Source: Bacillota bacterium (GTDB lineage: Bacteria > Bacillota > Clostridia > Christensenellales > SZUA-584). From it: a stretch of DNA of 64,000 nt. The position numbers were made by a program, and so were the translations under genes. The notes under the pieces were generated by a model. It did not search any database and was not told the DNA's origin. It saw only the letters and a list, made by a program, of their open reading frames with translations. Positions 34,964-42,803 of the stretch are shown piece by piece (the stretch's first letter is position 1; each line of letters starts with the position of its first letter). Location of the stretch: positions 186,001 to 250,000 of the forward strand of contig JAEWTL010000077.1 in the NCBI GenBank assembly GCA_023459495.1, written 5' to 3'.

Positions 34964-35725
34964 ATGTTAGCCAACGAAAGACAGCTGCAGATGCTGGAGC
35001 TCATCAGCGAGCGCGGCACCGTCAGGGTATCGGATCTAAGTGAAGCGTTCAATGTGTCCACCGAAACGGTGCGGCAGGACCTCTCCAAGCTGGAGCGGGA
35101 CGGCAAGGTGGTGCGCGTTCACGGCGGGGCCTGCGCTGCGCCGGACGATCAGGGCGAGGAGCCCTACGCCCGCCGCGAGATCATGAACGTGGCGGACAAG
35201 AAGCGCATTGCGCGCGCGGCCGTACAGCATATCGCACCGTATGAGCAGATCATACTCGACGCCAGCTCCACCTGCAGCTTTGTGGCGCGGGAGCTTCCCG
35301 ACATGCCGCTCACCGTGCTGACCAACTCGTTTCACGTCGCCGCGGAGCTCGCTTCCAAGAGCCGCATTGAGGTCGTCATGACAGGCGGTTCGTTGATGCG
35401 CCCCTCCATGAGCTTTGGCGGCATCGCCACCCAGTCCGTGCTGAGCCTCTACCATGTCAGCAAGGCCTTTCTCTCCTGCAAGGGTGTACAGGCGGGCCAC
35501 GGCGTCAGCGACGCCAACGAGCCGGGCGCGCTCGTCAAGCAGCAGATGATGCGCATTGCGGACGAGACGTGGCTGCTCGCGGACCACAGCAAGTTTGGCC
35601 GCGCCAGTCTGATCCGCATCGCGGGGTTAGAGGAGTTCAGCCGTATCATCACCGATCCCGGCATCGCGCCGGAGCAGCTGGATGCATTGGGCGACCATGC
35701 GGGCAAGGTCATTGTGGCGGAATAA
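34964..35725 (+). CDS. DeoR-family transcriptional regulator
   Basis: This 253-residue DeoR protein has the helix-turn-helix VRVSDLSEAFNVSTETVRQD, then KVVRVHGGA, and a C-terminal sensor with IILDASSTCSFVARELP and VLTNSFHVAAELA. ATG 34964 follows GGGGAGG by 5 bases and gives the usual MLANERQLQMLELI start; upstream in-frame ATGs would add 30 unlike residues. It is divergent from the srlD-like operon and probably represses it and itself. Confidence 0.9.
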   Translation: MLANERQLQMLELISERGTVRVSDLSEAFNVSTETVRQDLSKLERDGKVVRVHGGACAAPDDQGEEPYARREIMNVADKKRIARAAVQHIAPYEQIILDASSTCSFVARELPDMPLTVLTNSFHVAAELASKSRIEVVMTGGSLMRPSMSFGGIATQSVLSLYHVSKAFLSCKGVQAGHGVSDANEPGALVKQQMMRIADETWLLADHSKFGRASLIRIAGLEEFSRIITDPGIAPEQLDALGDHAGKVIVAE

Positions 35726-35748
35726 ATCAGCAAAGACCCACAGCCCAT

Positions 35749-35817
35749 GTCATCCTGAGCCGCAGGCGAAGGATCTTATCATATTGTTTTAAATGCTTCG
35801 CAGACGCTCGGCATGAC
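35749..35817. repeat. Imperfect palindromic dispersed repeat
   Basis: GTCATCCTGAGCCGCAGGCG on the left and, in inverted form, GTCATGCCGAGCGTCTGCG on the right flank an AT-rich centre. This is the widely dispersed GTCATnCTGAGC...GCTCnGnATGAC element type found in many Clostridia. It lies between two convergent genes and could form a long RNA hairpin. It encodes nothing. Confidence 0.75.
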
Positions 35818-35872
35818 AAGCAATTAATGTGGAGAAATCTAAGAAGATAAAAGATAAGTCAACATACAAACG

Positions 35873-35895
35873 GGCCTGCCTGCAACAGACAGACC
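35873..35895 (-). terminator. Terminator-like hairpin after kamA
   Basis: On the minus strand GGTCTGTCTG-TTG-CAGGCAGGCC is a 10-bp stem with G-U pairs. The following sequence (CGTTTGTATG) is a poor U run, so termination may be weak. Confidence 0.5.
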
Positions 35896-35911
35896 AACTG
35901 TTTTTTAAATC

Positions 35912-37030
35912 TCAGAACTCCTGCGGCTGCGGATAGGTATACTGCTTACCCGCATAATTTCGCATCACGACTTCCTCGTCATTCATGCTCAGTACATACT
36001 CGGGATTGATCGGCACCTTGCCGCCGCCGTGCGGCGCGTCGATCACGAACTTGGGTACCGCATAGCCGGAGATGTTGCCCGTTAGCGCCTGGATGATCTC
36101 CACTCCCTTCTCCACGCGGGTACGGAAGTGCCCGAGGCCCTGACTCATATCGCACTGATAGAGGTAGTAGGGCCGCACGCGCGCCTTTACGAGCTTCAAC
36201 AGTAGCTCTTTCATAATCTCCGGGTCGTCGTTGATGCCGCGCAGCAGCACGCTCTGGTTGCCCAGCGGGATACCCGCGTCCACGATGTCCCCGCAGGCCT
36301 TCACCGCTTCGGGCGTCAGCTCCTTCGGGTGGTTAAAGTGCGTGTTGATCCAGATCGGGTGGTACTTTCTCAGCATGGTCAGCAGCTCCGGCGTGATGCG
36401 CATGGGCATCACCACCGGCACGCGCGTACCAATGCGGATGATCTCCACGTGCGGTATAGCGCGCAGGCGCGAAATGATACCCTCCAGCTTGGCGTTGCCC
36501 ATGGTCAGTGGGTCGCCGCCGGAAATCAGTACGTCGCGTATCTGCGGGTTTTTGGCGATGTAGTCCACCGCGAGCTTCACCTCGGCCTCGGAGATGCAGC
36601 AATCCTCCTCGCCCACCATGCGCCGCCGCGTGCAGTGGCGGCAATACATGGAGCACGTACGTGTCACGAGGAACAGTACGCGGTCGGGATAGCGGTGCAC
36701 GATGTTCTTCACCGGGCTCTCGCGCTCCTCGTCGAGCGGGTCTTCCATTTCACACGGCAGCACATGCGTCTCATTGATCGTCGGCACGGCCTGCATGCGG
36801 ATCGGGCAGTGCGGGTCCAGCGGGTCCATCAATGATGCGTAATAGGGCGTAATCGCCATGCGGAACAGGTTCAGGCAGTAGCCGATCTCCTGTTTATCCT
36901 TATCTGTCAGCCGGATCACCTTTTCCAGCGCTTCCACTGTGGTGATGCGGTTCTTCAGCTGCCACTTCCAGTCGTTCCACCCGGCAGGGTGGGGGTCGGT
37001 TTCTTCCAATGTATATGTGCTGCTGGTCAT
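35912..37030 (-). CDS. kamA: Lysine 2,3-aminomutase (short form)
   Basis: This radical-SAM, PLP enzyme converts L-alpha-lysine to L-beta-lysine. The 372-residue protein has the 4Fe-4S motif CSMYCRHC (C126, C130, C133), the SAM-binding GGDP at ~172, and the PLP lysine K338 in DAPHGGGK. The substrate-binding aspartates known from the C. subterminale enzyme (D293, D330) are matched by D294 and D331, whereas glutamate mutases carry other residues there, so lysine is favoured. It ends about 40 residues early and lacks the C-terminal cysteine cluster that binds structural zinc; the fourth ligand is D269 here. It is co-transcribed with an ATP-grasp ligase. Confidence 0.9.
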   Translation of the reverse strand: MTSSTYTLEETDPHPAGWNDWKWQLKNRITTVEALEKVIRLTDKDKQEIGYCLNLFRMAITPYYASLMDPLDPHCPIRMQAVPTINETHVLPCEMEDPLDEERESPVKNIVHRYPDRVLFLVTRTCSMYCRHCTRRRMVGEEDCCISEAEVKLAVDYIAKNPQIRDVLISGGDPLTMGNAKLEGIISRLRAIPHVEIIRIGTRVPVVMPMRITPELLTMLRKYHPIWINTHFNHPKELTPEAVKACGDIVDAGIPLGNQSVLLRGINDDPEIMKELLLKLVKARVRPYYLYQCDMSQGLGHFRTRVEKGVEIIQALTGNISGYAVPKFVIDAPHGGGKVPINPEYVLSMNDEEVVMRNYAGKQYTYPQPQEF

Positions 37031-37043
37031 TGTTTTGTCCTCA

Positions 37044-38069
37044 CTACAAATAAGAATTGATGTTGTACCGTTTGAGCGCAGCCTTCAGCACGCTGCGTAC
37101 CAGCGTTTTGTAATCGGTTCCGTTGAATTTGGCGAGCATGGGAAAGTCGCTGTAGCCGGGCGCGAGGCCGGGCAGCGGGTTGATCTCGATGAAGTGCAGC
37201 TTCCCGTCCGGCGCAAGGCGGAAGTCCATACGCGCGAAATCGCGGCACTGGAGCGCATTGTATACCTTGCGGGCCGTGCGGACCATCTCCGCTTCGGTCT
37301 GTGCATCGATATCCGCCGGGCTCTTGTACCGGATCAGTTTCTCGTAGTTCTGCTTGACCGTGAAGCTGTAGATGTTATATTCGGTTTCCTTATCCAGATA
37401 GATGATCTCCATGGGCGGGAACACATGCATATCCGCTCCGTTGCCCACGATGCCCACCGTGAATTCGCGGCCCGGGATGTACTCCTCGACGAGCATATCC
37501 TGCCCGTAGTCGCGGATGTTCTTTTCCACGAGCGCCCGCAGCGTTTTTCTATCGGTGACGATGGCTACGTCCGATATGCCCTTGCTGGAGCCTTCCGCGT
37601 TGGGCTTGACGATCGCGGGGAACGCAAAACCGCCGGTGCGGGGTTCCCCCTTGCCGATCACGCGGTATTTGGGCGTCCGTACATGATATGTGGAGAGTAT
37701 ACGCTTGGTCAGCGCCTTATCGAGCGCGATGCAGAGCGTGGTTTCGTCCGAGCCGGTGAACGGAATGCGCAGCATGTTGCACAGCGCAGGCACCTCGGCT
37801 TCGCGGCCCCGGCCCTGAATGCCCTCGGCAATATTAAAGACGATATCCACCGTATGCTTCGCCAGCCTCTCCGGCAGCGTTTCGTCCGCTTCCATCAGCT
37901 CCACACGGCAGTGATCGTCTTCTATGGCTTCCCGTATCGCGTGTACGGTCTCGATGCTGTCATACTCCGCTTCAGCGTCCGCGACGTGGGAAGAAATATG
38001 CTTTTTCAGATTATATGTCAGGCCAACTCTCAGTGTCGGCCCAGGTTCAGGTTTGGCGTCGTCCTCCAC
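37044..38069 (-). CDS. ATP-grasp ligase, D-Ala-D-Ala ligase-like
   Basis: The 341-residue protein has the ATP-grasp layout: VFNIAEGIQGRGREAEVPAL, FAFPAIVKPNAEGSSKGI (ATP loop and lysine), VEEYIPGREFTVGIVG and the metal-binding FIEINPLPGLAPGYSDFP. These match the Ddl family broadly, but it is divergent from cell-wall Ddl (which has EVNTxPG). The start is GTG at 38069 with AGGA 13 bases upstream, so the start is uncertain by a few residues. It lies 13 bases before kamA. Joining beta-lysine to another amino acid is a natural guess, but no direct evidence exists. Confidence 0.8.
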   Translation of the reverse strand: MEDDAKPEPGPTLRVGLTYNLKKHISSHVADAEAEYDSIETVHAIREAIEDDHCRVELMEADETLPERLAKHTVDIVFNIAEGIQGRGREAEVPALCNMLRIPFTGSDETTLCIALDKALTKRILSTYHVRTPKYRVIGKGEPRTGGFAFPAIVKPNAEGSSKGISDVAIVTDRKTLRALVEKNIRDYGQDMLVEEYIPGREFTVGIVGNGADMHVFPPMEIIYLDKETEYNIYSFTVKQNYEKLIRYKSPADIDAQTEAEMVRTARKVYNALQCRDFARMDFRLAPDGKLHFIEINPLPGLAPGYSDFPMLAKFNGTDYKTLVRSVLKAALKRYNINSYL

Positions 38070-38106
38070 CCGGAATCACCGTCCTTTATGCATAAATTCT
38101 TTTGTG

Positions 38107-38135
38107 AGTGTACGGCAACAGGGGTTCAAAGTCAA
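38107..38135 (-). promoter_or_regulatory. Promoter of the ATP-grasp/kamA operon
   Basis: On the minus strand TTGACT (38135-38130) and TACACT (38112-38107) are 17 bases apart, 38 bases before the GTG start. Confidence 0.65.
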
Positions 38136-38304
38136 TCGGATATAATGGTGGATTTTGTGAAATTATCTGCAAAAAAACGCATGGTTATCACATGGCATTA
38201 TGCTGCTCGTTCAGGCTTGTTTTTTGTCCTTGTAGCCCCGTCTGCTTCACTTTTTTCCGTTTGGATTTACCGTCCCGGCAGCTCAAAAAAATCCGCCGCG
38301 AATA

Positions 38305-38333
38305 TTGACAAAACTGCCCGCCGGATTTATTAT
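38305..38333 (+). promoter_or_regulatory. Promoter of the ROK regulator-MFS operon
   Basis: TTGACA (38305) and TATTAT (38328) are separated by exactly 17 bases. The -10 box overlaps the first half-site of an inverted repeat. Confidence 0.75.
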
Positions 38334-38362
38334 TAAACCACATTTAATAAGTTATTTAATAA
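38330..38362. promoter_or_regulatory. Probable ROK-family operator (inverted plus direct half-sites)
   Basis: TTATTAAA (38330), TTTAATAA (38343) and again TTTAATAA (38355) form a perfect inverted repeat with a 5-base spacer plus one more half-site. Related ROK regulators such as NagC and Mlc bind TTATTT...AAATAA-type palindromes. Its overlap with the -10 box and start-proximal region suggests autorepression. Confidence 0.6.
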
Positions 38363-38392
38363 GCCGGAAAGCACGACTTTCAAGGTGAATAT

Positions 38393-39400
38393 ATGGCCAA
38401 TACAATTTTGATCCGGGAACTCAATAAAAAGAAGATACGCGAAGAACTCAAGGCGATGCGCGAGTCCACCATATTCACGCTGTCGCAAAAGACGGGGCTC
38501 AGCATGGTCACGGTTAAGGCCGCGCTGAACGAGATGACCGAAAGCGGCGAGGTCTTCCCCTGGCATACGGTGCCTTCGGGCGGAGGCCGCCCCTCCATGC
38601 TGTATCAATATCAGCCGCATTTCCGTCACGCACTGCTGATTTACGGGTTTCAGAAGAACGAAGGGAATCTGATCCGCGCGCTCGTTGTGAACCTGTATGG
38701 CGAATGTGCATGGCGGCAGGAGACGGTTGTACAGGATGTGCAGCCAGAGAGCTTCTGTCCACTCATCGAAGCGGCGCTGCAGCGCTTTCCGAATCTGGCG
38801 GTCATCGGCTTCGGACTGCCCGGCGTGGAGGAAAACGGAATCATCACCGTGAACGATTACGAGCATCTGGTAGGCGTGGCGTTCACGGAGTATTATCAGC
38901 AGAAATACAGCCTCCCGGTCATCTACCTCAATGACGTGAACGCAGCTGTGAAAAGCCGCGGGGCCGCAAGCCCAGATACCGGATGCCTTGTGGGCATCTA
39001 CTTCCCCCGCCTCTATCCGCCGGGTGCGGGCATGGTGATCCGCGGTGAAGTGCACACAGGAGCGCATGGCTTCGCAGGCGAAATCGGCGGCCTGTTCCCT
39101 GATATCGATTGGGTACGCATGGACTACGGCGAACAGCAGGCGGTGCGCGGCGCGATTGCACGGATGCTCGCCATATACTGCCGCATCGCTGCGCCCGACC
39201 GGTTCGTACTCTACGGCGATTTCTTCCGGGACGAGGACGCGGCTCGGATCAGGTCGGTTACAGAAAAGCTCTTGGGCAATCGTTACAGCGTGGATGTTTC
39301 GGTATCCGCAGAATTCGAACGTGACTTTGAACAGGGCATGATCCTGGCCGCGCTTGGACGAATAGACGAGACGCTGTTTTCATCGGAAGGATGGGTATAA
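38393..39400 (+). CDS. ROK-family transcriptional regulator
   Basis: The 335-residue NagC/XylR-type regulator has an N-terminal winged helix (MRESTIFTLSQKTGLSMVTVKAALNE) and a C-terminal ROK sugar-kinase-like domain: FGLPGVEENGIITVNDY, VYLNDVNAA-type strand (VIYLNDVNAAVKSRG) and HGFAGEIGG. The zinc-binding CxCGxxGC motif of most ROK proteins is absent, so metal use may be lost. AAGGTGA precedes the ATG. It is followed three bases later by an MFS transporter gene, probably its target. Confidence 0.85.
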   Translation: MANTILIRELNKKKIREELKAMRESTIFTLSQKTGLSMVTVKAALNEMTESGEVFPWHTVPSGGGRPSMLYQYQPHFRHALLIYGFQKNEGNLIRALVVNLYGECAWRQETVVQDVQPESFCPLIEAALQRFPNLAVIGFGLPGVEENGIITVNDYEHLVGVAFTEYYQQKYSLPVIYLNDVNAAVKSRGAASPDTGCLVGIYFPRLYPPGAGMVIRGEVHTGAHGFAGEIGGLFPDIDWVRMDYGEQQAVRGAIARMLAIYCRIAAPDRFVLYGDFFRDEDAARIRSVTEKLLGNRYSVDVSVSAEFERDFEQGMILAALGRIDETLFSSEGWV

Positions 39401-39403
39401 CTT

Positions 39404-40588
39404 ATGACTGCATTGCTGGTTATCATCTACATCTCATTCATCAGCCTCGGCCTGCCCGATGCGCTGCTGGGCGCTGCATGGCCTGTGATGAGCGCGGACC
39501 TAGGGGCTTCGCTCTCCCTCGCGGGCGTGCTGTCCATGATCGTGGCAGGCGGCACCATCGTATCCAGCCTGATGAGCGAGCGGGTCATCCGCCGGTTCGG
39601 CACGGGCCGGGTAACCGCGTTCAGCGTGCTACTGACTGCCATCGCGCTGCTCGGCTTCTCTCTCCTCCCCCGCTTCTGGATGATGTGCCTGATGGCTGTG
39701 CCGCTGGGCCTCGGCGCGGGCTCGGTGGACACCGCGCTCAACAACTTTGTGGCGCTGCACTACAAGGCGCGCCATATGAACTGGCTCCACTGCTTCTGGG
39801 GCGTGGGCGCAACGGTTGGTCCGATGATCATGTCCGCTTACCTCGCCATTAAGGGCGGGTGGAAGCTGGGCTACGGCACCATCGGCCTCATTCAGGTGGT
39901 ACTGGTCGTGGTGTTGTTCGCCTCCCTGCCGCTCTGGAAAAGGGCGGCGCGCGGCGAGGCGGAAAGCGAACAATCCGCGCAGCCCATGCCTACGATGCGC
40001 CAGACGCTGCGCACTCCCGGCGTCCGGTTTGCGATGCTGAGCTTCTTTGCCTACTGCGCGTTGGAGCTGACGACCGGCTTATGGGGTAGCAGCTTTTTAG
40101 TCATCGTCAAAGGGGTCACTGCGGAAGCGGCGGCGCGGTGGATATCGTTCTACTATCTGGGCATCACGGCGGGCCGCTTCGCCACAGGCTTTTTGTCCTT
40201 CAAGCTAAGCAACAATGCGATGATCCGGCTGGGCTTGGGCATCATTGCCCTCGGCCTCCTTGCTGTGCTGCTGCCCTTGGGCAACGTCCTCTTGCAAATC
40301 GGCTTTGTGCTGATCGGCCTCGGCTGCGCCCCCATCTTCCCCGGCATGCTGCATGAAACGCCGGTGCGCTTTGGCACAGGCTTGTCCCAGCGGCTGATCG
40401 GGTTGCAGATGGCAAGCGCCTACGTCGGCTCCACCTTCATGCCGCTGCTGTTTGGTGCGATTGCGCAGTATGTAACCATCAATCTGTTCCCGTATTATCT
40501 GCTGGCAATGCTGGCATTGATGGCAGTTTCGAATCTCCTCGTGAATCGTTCCGTGGCCCGCAAGCCGCTGAGCACACAAAGCCTGTAG
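39404..40588 (+). CDS. MFS transporter
   Basis: The 394-residue protein has 12 predicted helices, beginning LLVIIYISFISLGLPDALLG, with VTAFSVLLTAIALLGFSLLP in the first half and a second six-helix bundle from LSFFAYCALELTTGLWGSSF. The GLPDALLGAAWPVM start and an HWLHC-type loop place it in the fucose/sugar-like MFS class. It starts three bases after the ROK stop and is probably translationally coupled. The substrate is unknown; the ROK link suggests a sugar or derivative. Confidence 0.82.
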   Translation: MTALLVIIYISFISLGLPDALLGAAWPVMSADLGASLSLAGVLSMIVAGGTIVSSLMSERVIRRFGTGRVTAFSVLLTAIALLGFSLLPRFWMMCLMAVPLGLGAGSVDTALNNFVALHYKARHMNWLHCFWGVGATVGPMIMSAYLAIKGGWKLGYGTIGLIQVVLVVVLFASLPLWKRAARGEAESEQSAQPMPTMRQTLRTPGVRFAMLSFFAYCALELTTGLWGSSFLVIVKGVTAEAAARWISFYYLGITAGRFATGFLSFKLSNNAMIRLGLGIIALGLLAVLLPLGNVLLQIGFVLIGLGCAPIFPGMLHETPVRFGTGLSQRLIGLQMASAYVGSTFMPLLFGAIAQYVTINLFPYYLLAMLALMAVSNLLVNRSVARKPLSTQSL

Positions 40589-40601
40589 CCCGCAGTTGCG
40601 C

Positions 40602-41861
40602 TCAGGTCTGCGCTTCCTCCCCACCGGACTGAGCAACCTCGCAAACAACCGGCACCGTCTCTTGCTTGTAGGCTGAGATTTTCAACGTGGGGAGAAGCAG
40701 CAGGCCGGAAGCAGCTGCGGCGAAAAGCCATAGCGCGTTGACCGGGAGCACCCCGATTATCGCCGTACTGCTCAACGAAAGCGCCAGCGCGCCCGCCTGC
40801 ATCGTGAAGGACTGCACCGAAAGCATGGAAGCCCTGCTGCTGTCGGGTACATCGCGGTGGATCATCGCGCCTTCCGCAATATTGGCCACGCCAAGGAAGA
40901 AGTACAGCAGGCAGTATGCCAGCATGAACAGAATCGGTGAGGCGATCAGCGCCGCGCAAACCATGCACGCCAGCATCACCGCGCGCGCCGGGATGAACAC
41001 CCATTTTTCTTCCAACAGCTTCCGGGAAAGCAGCCTCTCGGATACCAGATTCCCCGCCGTTATGGCCCCAAAATACAGCACCGACAGCACGCCCAGCATT
41101 CCCGTCATCTGTGTTCCGCCCAGGAGTCCCAAAAATACCGGCTGCCAGTAGGACTCCAGCGCACACAGCATCACGCCCAGCCCCACCGTCGATATCAAAA
41201 TCCATTTCAAGCTGCGGCTGCCGCGTATTACGCCGATGTGGTCCCGCAAATGCATAAGGAGCGGTTTGTTTCGGGTTTCCTCCGCCGGGTCGTTTGGAAT
41301 CAGCAGCGCGGTCAGTCCAGCCAACAGCAAACAGGTCGCCACGCGTAGTATCAGGTTGAGATCGTATGCGCCCAGCTCCGGCATAAGGCGCACGGAAACC
41401 GCAGGAATAAACCCGCCAGCCAGCGCACCTGCTGCCAGTCCGATCGACTCAGCCAGCGCGAGCGTACGCATCGCTTTGGGCAAACGATCCTCGCCGAACG
41501 CCGCATTGTGGCGGCTGACAAACAGTGCCTCCACGGTGCCGGACGACAGTGCCCGGCTTACCCCGGCAAGCGCCGCTGCCGCAAACATCCAGCCTGCGCC
41601 CTGCAAAAACACCAGCGGGCCGAATGCTGCTGCCGCAACGAGCTGTGCGGCAATGAAGGTGCGCTTTTTCCCCAGCCTGTCCGCTGCGACGCCGGAAGGG
41701 ACCTCGAGCAGGGCTGCGGTAACTGAGTACGCGCCCATCGCAAGCGCAATCTGACTCAGCGCAATGCCTTTGTCCAACATAATCAGGGTCAGCACTGAAA
41801 CCAGCAGCCCCTGCGAAAACCAGTTCAGCGCCAGCAACCCGGCATATCGTTTTACCTGCAC
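40602..41861 (-). CDS. MFS transporter, drug/solute efflux-like
   Basis: The 419-residue protein has ~12 helices. The N-terminal stretch YAGLLALNWFSQGLLVSVLTL and the motif-A loop GVAADRLGKKRTFIAAQ are typical of MFS exporters. It begins with GTG (stop-start TAA-GTG with the HTH gene before it, no gap). Regulator-transporter pairs of this kind often deal with toxic compounds. It converges with the ROK-linked MFS gene, 13 bases apart, with no obvious terminator between them. Confidence 0.82.
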   Translation of the reverse strand: MQVKRYAGLLALNWFSQGLLVSVLTLIMLDKGIALSQIALAMGAYSVTAALLEVPSGVAADRLGKKRTFIAAQLVAAAAFGPLVFLQGAGWMFAAAALAGVSRALSSGTVEALFVSRHNAAFGEDRLPKAMRTLALAESIGLAAGALAGGFIPAVSVRLMPELGAYDLNLILRVATCLLLAGLTALLIPNDPAEETRNKPLLMHLRDHIGVIRGSRSLKWILISTVGLGVMLCALESYWQPVFLGLLGGTQMTGMLGVLSVLYFGAITAGNLVSERLLSRKLLEEKWVFIPARAVMLACMVCAALIASPILFMLAYCLLYFFLGVANIAEGAMIHRDVPDSSRASMLSVQSFTMQAGALALSLSSTAIIGVLPVNALWLFAAAASGLLLLPTLKISAYKQETVPVVCEVAQSGGEEAQT

Positions 41862-42431
41862 TTACTCTCCTGCGCTTTCCGCCAGCGTCATATCATACGC
41901 CAGATAGACGAGCTGCCACGGCTTCGTCCCCTCCCGCGCCTGCTTGTGTTGCCGTGAATATTCCAGCAGCATCGCGCGCAGCTCCACCGCTTCCACGTCG
42001 GTCAGGTGAACGATATCGGTACACAGGTCATTGCCGGTATCCGCCTGCGGCAGGTTGTTCTTTCTCGCGTAATCGACGATGCGCTGGTAATCCCGGCAGG
42101 CTTGCGTGACCTGTCCTTCCACAAAGGCATCCCGCGCAGGCGAGGTTTCATCGGCGAGCTGCTGACCGATGCTGACCGTAGCATCAGCCACGCGCATCAG
42201 CCGCGCCTGTATGCCGTTGATGCTTTCAATGTGGTCCTGCTCCACCAGCCCGATCGACTCCAGCTTTTTGATATGGTGCTGCGCGGCGGAAGGTGTGATG
42301 CCCAGCCGGTCCGCAATGGCTTTGGCGGTTATAGGCCGGCCCGCTTTTTCCATCTCCCGCAGGATGCGCTGCCGCAGCGGCAGCGAGTATATGCGAAGCT
42401 TCTGTTCATCGTCCAGATAGATCATTTTCAT
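41862..42431 (-). CDS. ArsR-like winged-helix regulator
   Basis: The 189-residue protein has an N-terminal winged helix of the HTH_20/ArsR class: LRQRILREMEKAGRPITAKA then IADRLGITPSAAQHHIKKLE and a wing with LVEQDHIESINGIQARL. The C-terminal ~110 residues (ADATVSIGQQLADETSPARD onward) are helical and may be a ligand or dimerisation domain. GAGG precedes the ATG by 6 bases. It is transcribed with the MFS gene that follows it directly; an inverted repeat in its promoter suggests autorepression. Confidence 0.82.
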   Translation of the reverse strand: MKMIYLDDEQKLRIYSLPLRQRILREMEKAGRPITAKAIADRLGITPSAAQHHIKKLESIGLVEQDHIESINGIQARLMRVADATVSIGQQLADETSPARDAFVEGQVTQACRDYQRIVDYARKNNLPQADTGNDLCTDIVHLTDVEAVELRAMLLEYSRQHKQAREGTKPWQLVYLAYDMTLAESAGE

Positions 42432-42460
42432 GGCAGGCCTCGATCATAATATTATTTGTT

Positions 42461-42500
42461 ACGTTACATATTATATAACGTTTTTAATCCAATATGTCAA
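42461..42500 (-). promoter_or_regulatory. Promoter and inverted repeat of the HTH-MFS operon
   Basis: On the minus strand TTGACA (42500-42495) and TATATA (42477-42472) are 17 bases apart. ACGTTA and TAACGT (42461-42481) form an inverted repeat with a 9-base spacer that lies over the -10 box, a likely operator of the regulator. Confidence 0.65.
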
Positions 42501-42512
42501 GTGCCGGAACAT

Positions 42513-42547
42513 AAAAAAGGAGCAGGTTCATCTTCCCCTGCTCTTTT
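42513..42547. terminator. Bidirectional terminator-like hairpin
   Basis: AAAAAAGGAGCAGG and CCTGCTCTTTT form a stem of about 9-10 bp with A and T runs on either flank. No gene ends directly into it on the plus strand; it separates the HTH promoter from the repeat region. Confidence 0.55.
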
Positions 42548-42554
42548 ATAGTTT

Positions 42555-42735
42555 TATAACAAGCCCTTCAAAGGCCCCCTTGCCTAAAGGGGGCTGTCAG
42601 TCCGAAGGACTGACTGGGGGATTCTTGCTGGCCTCTAAATCCCTCCACCACCTTCGGTGGTCCCACTCCCACTCCCACTCCCATCCCAAAAAGCTACGCT
42701 TTCCGGGGGCCCCGGGTCGCAAGGGAGGCTTTCAG
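42555..42735. repeat. Patchwork of palindromic repeats between the giant gene and the HTH-MFS operon
   Basis: Several perfect hairpins lie in a row: GCCCCC-TTGCCTAAA-GGGGGC (42574-42594), GTCAGTCC-GAA-GGACTGAC (42596-42614), and CCACC-TTC-GGTGG (42648-42660). Then comes (CCCACT)n microsatellite (42662-42683) and a unit that in inverted form resembles the 39-base repeat at 1381-1471. Such strings are typical of dispersed palindromic elements in clostridial genomes. No ORF of note is in it. Confidence 0.75.
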
Positions 42736-42740
42736 CGCTC

Positions 42741-42773
42741 TATAAAAGGAACAGGGCGTCTTGCCCTGCTCCC
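42741..42773 (-). terminator. Terminator of the giant repeat-protein gene
   Basis: On the minus strand GGAGCAGGGC-AAGAC-GCCCTGTTCC forms a 10-bp stem (one G-U pair), followed by TTTTATAG. It lies ~30 bases after the stop codon. Confidence 0.85.
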
Positions 42774-42803
42774 TTCCCCAATATTCCCTCTGTCGGCTGC
42801 TCG

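Noticed and set aside
35912..37030. Glutamate 2,3-aminomutase for the kamA gene
   Set aside because: Both substrate-contacting aspartates of lysine aminomutase are kept (D294, D331); glutamate enzymes have other residues at these positions.
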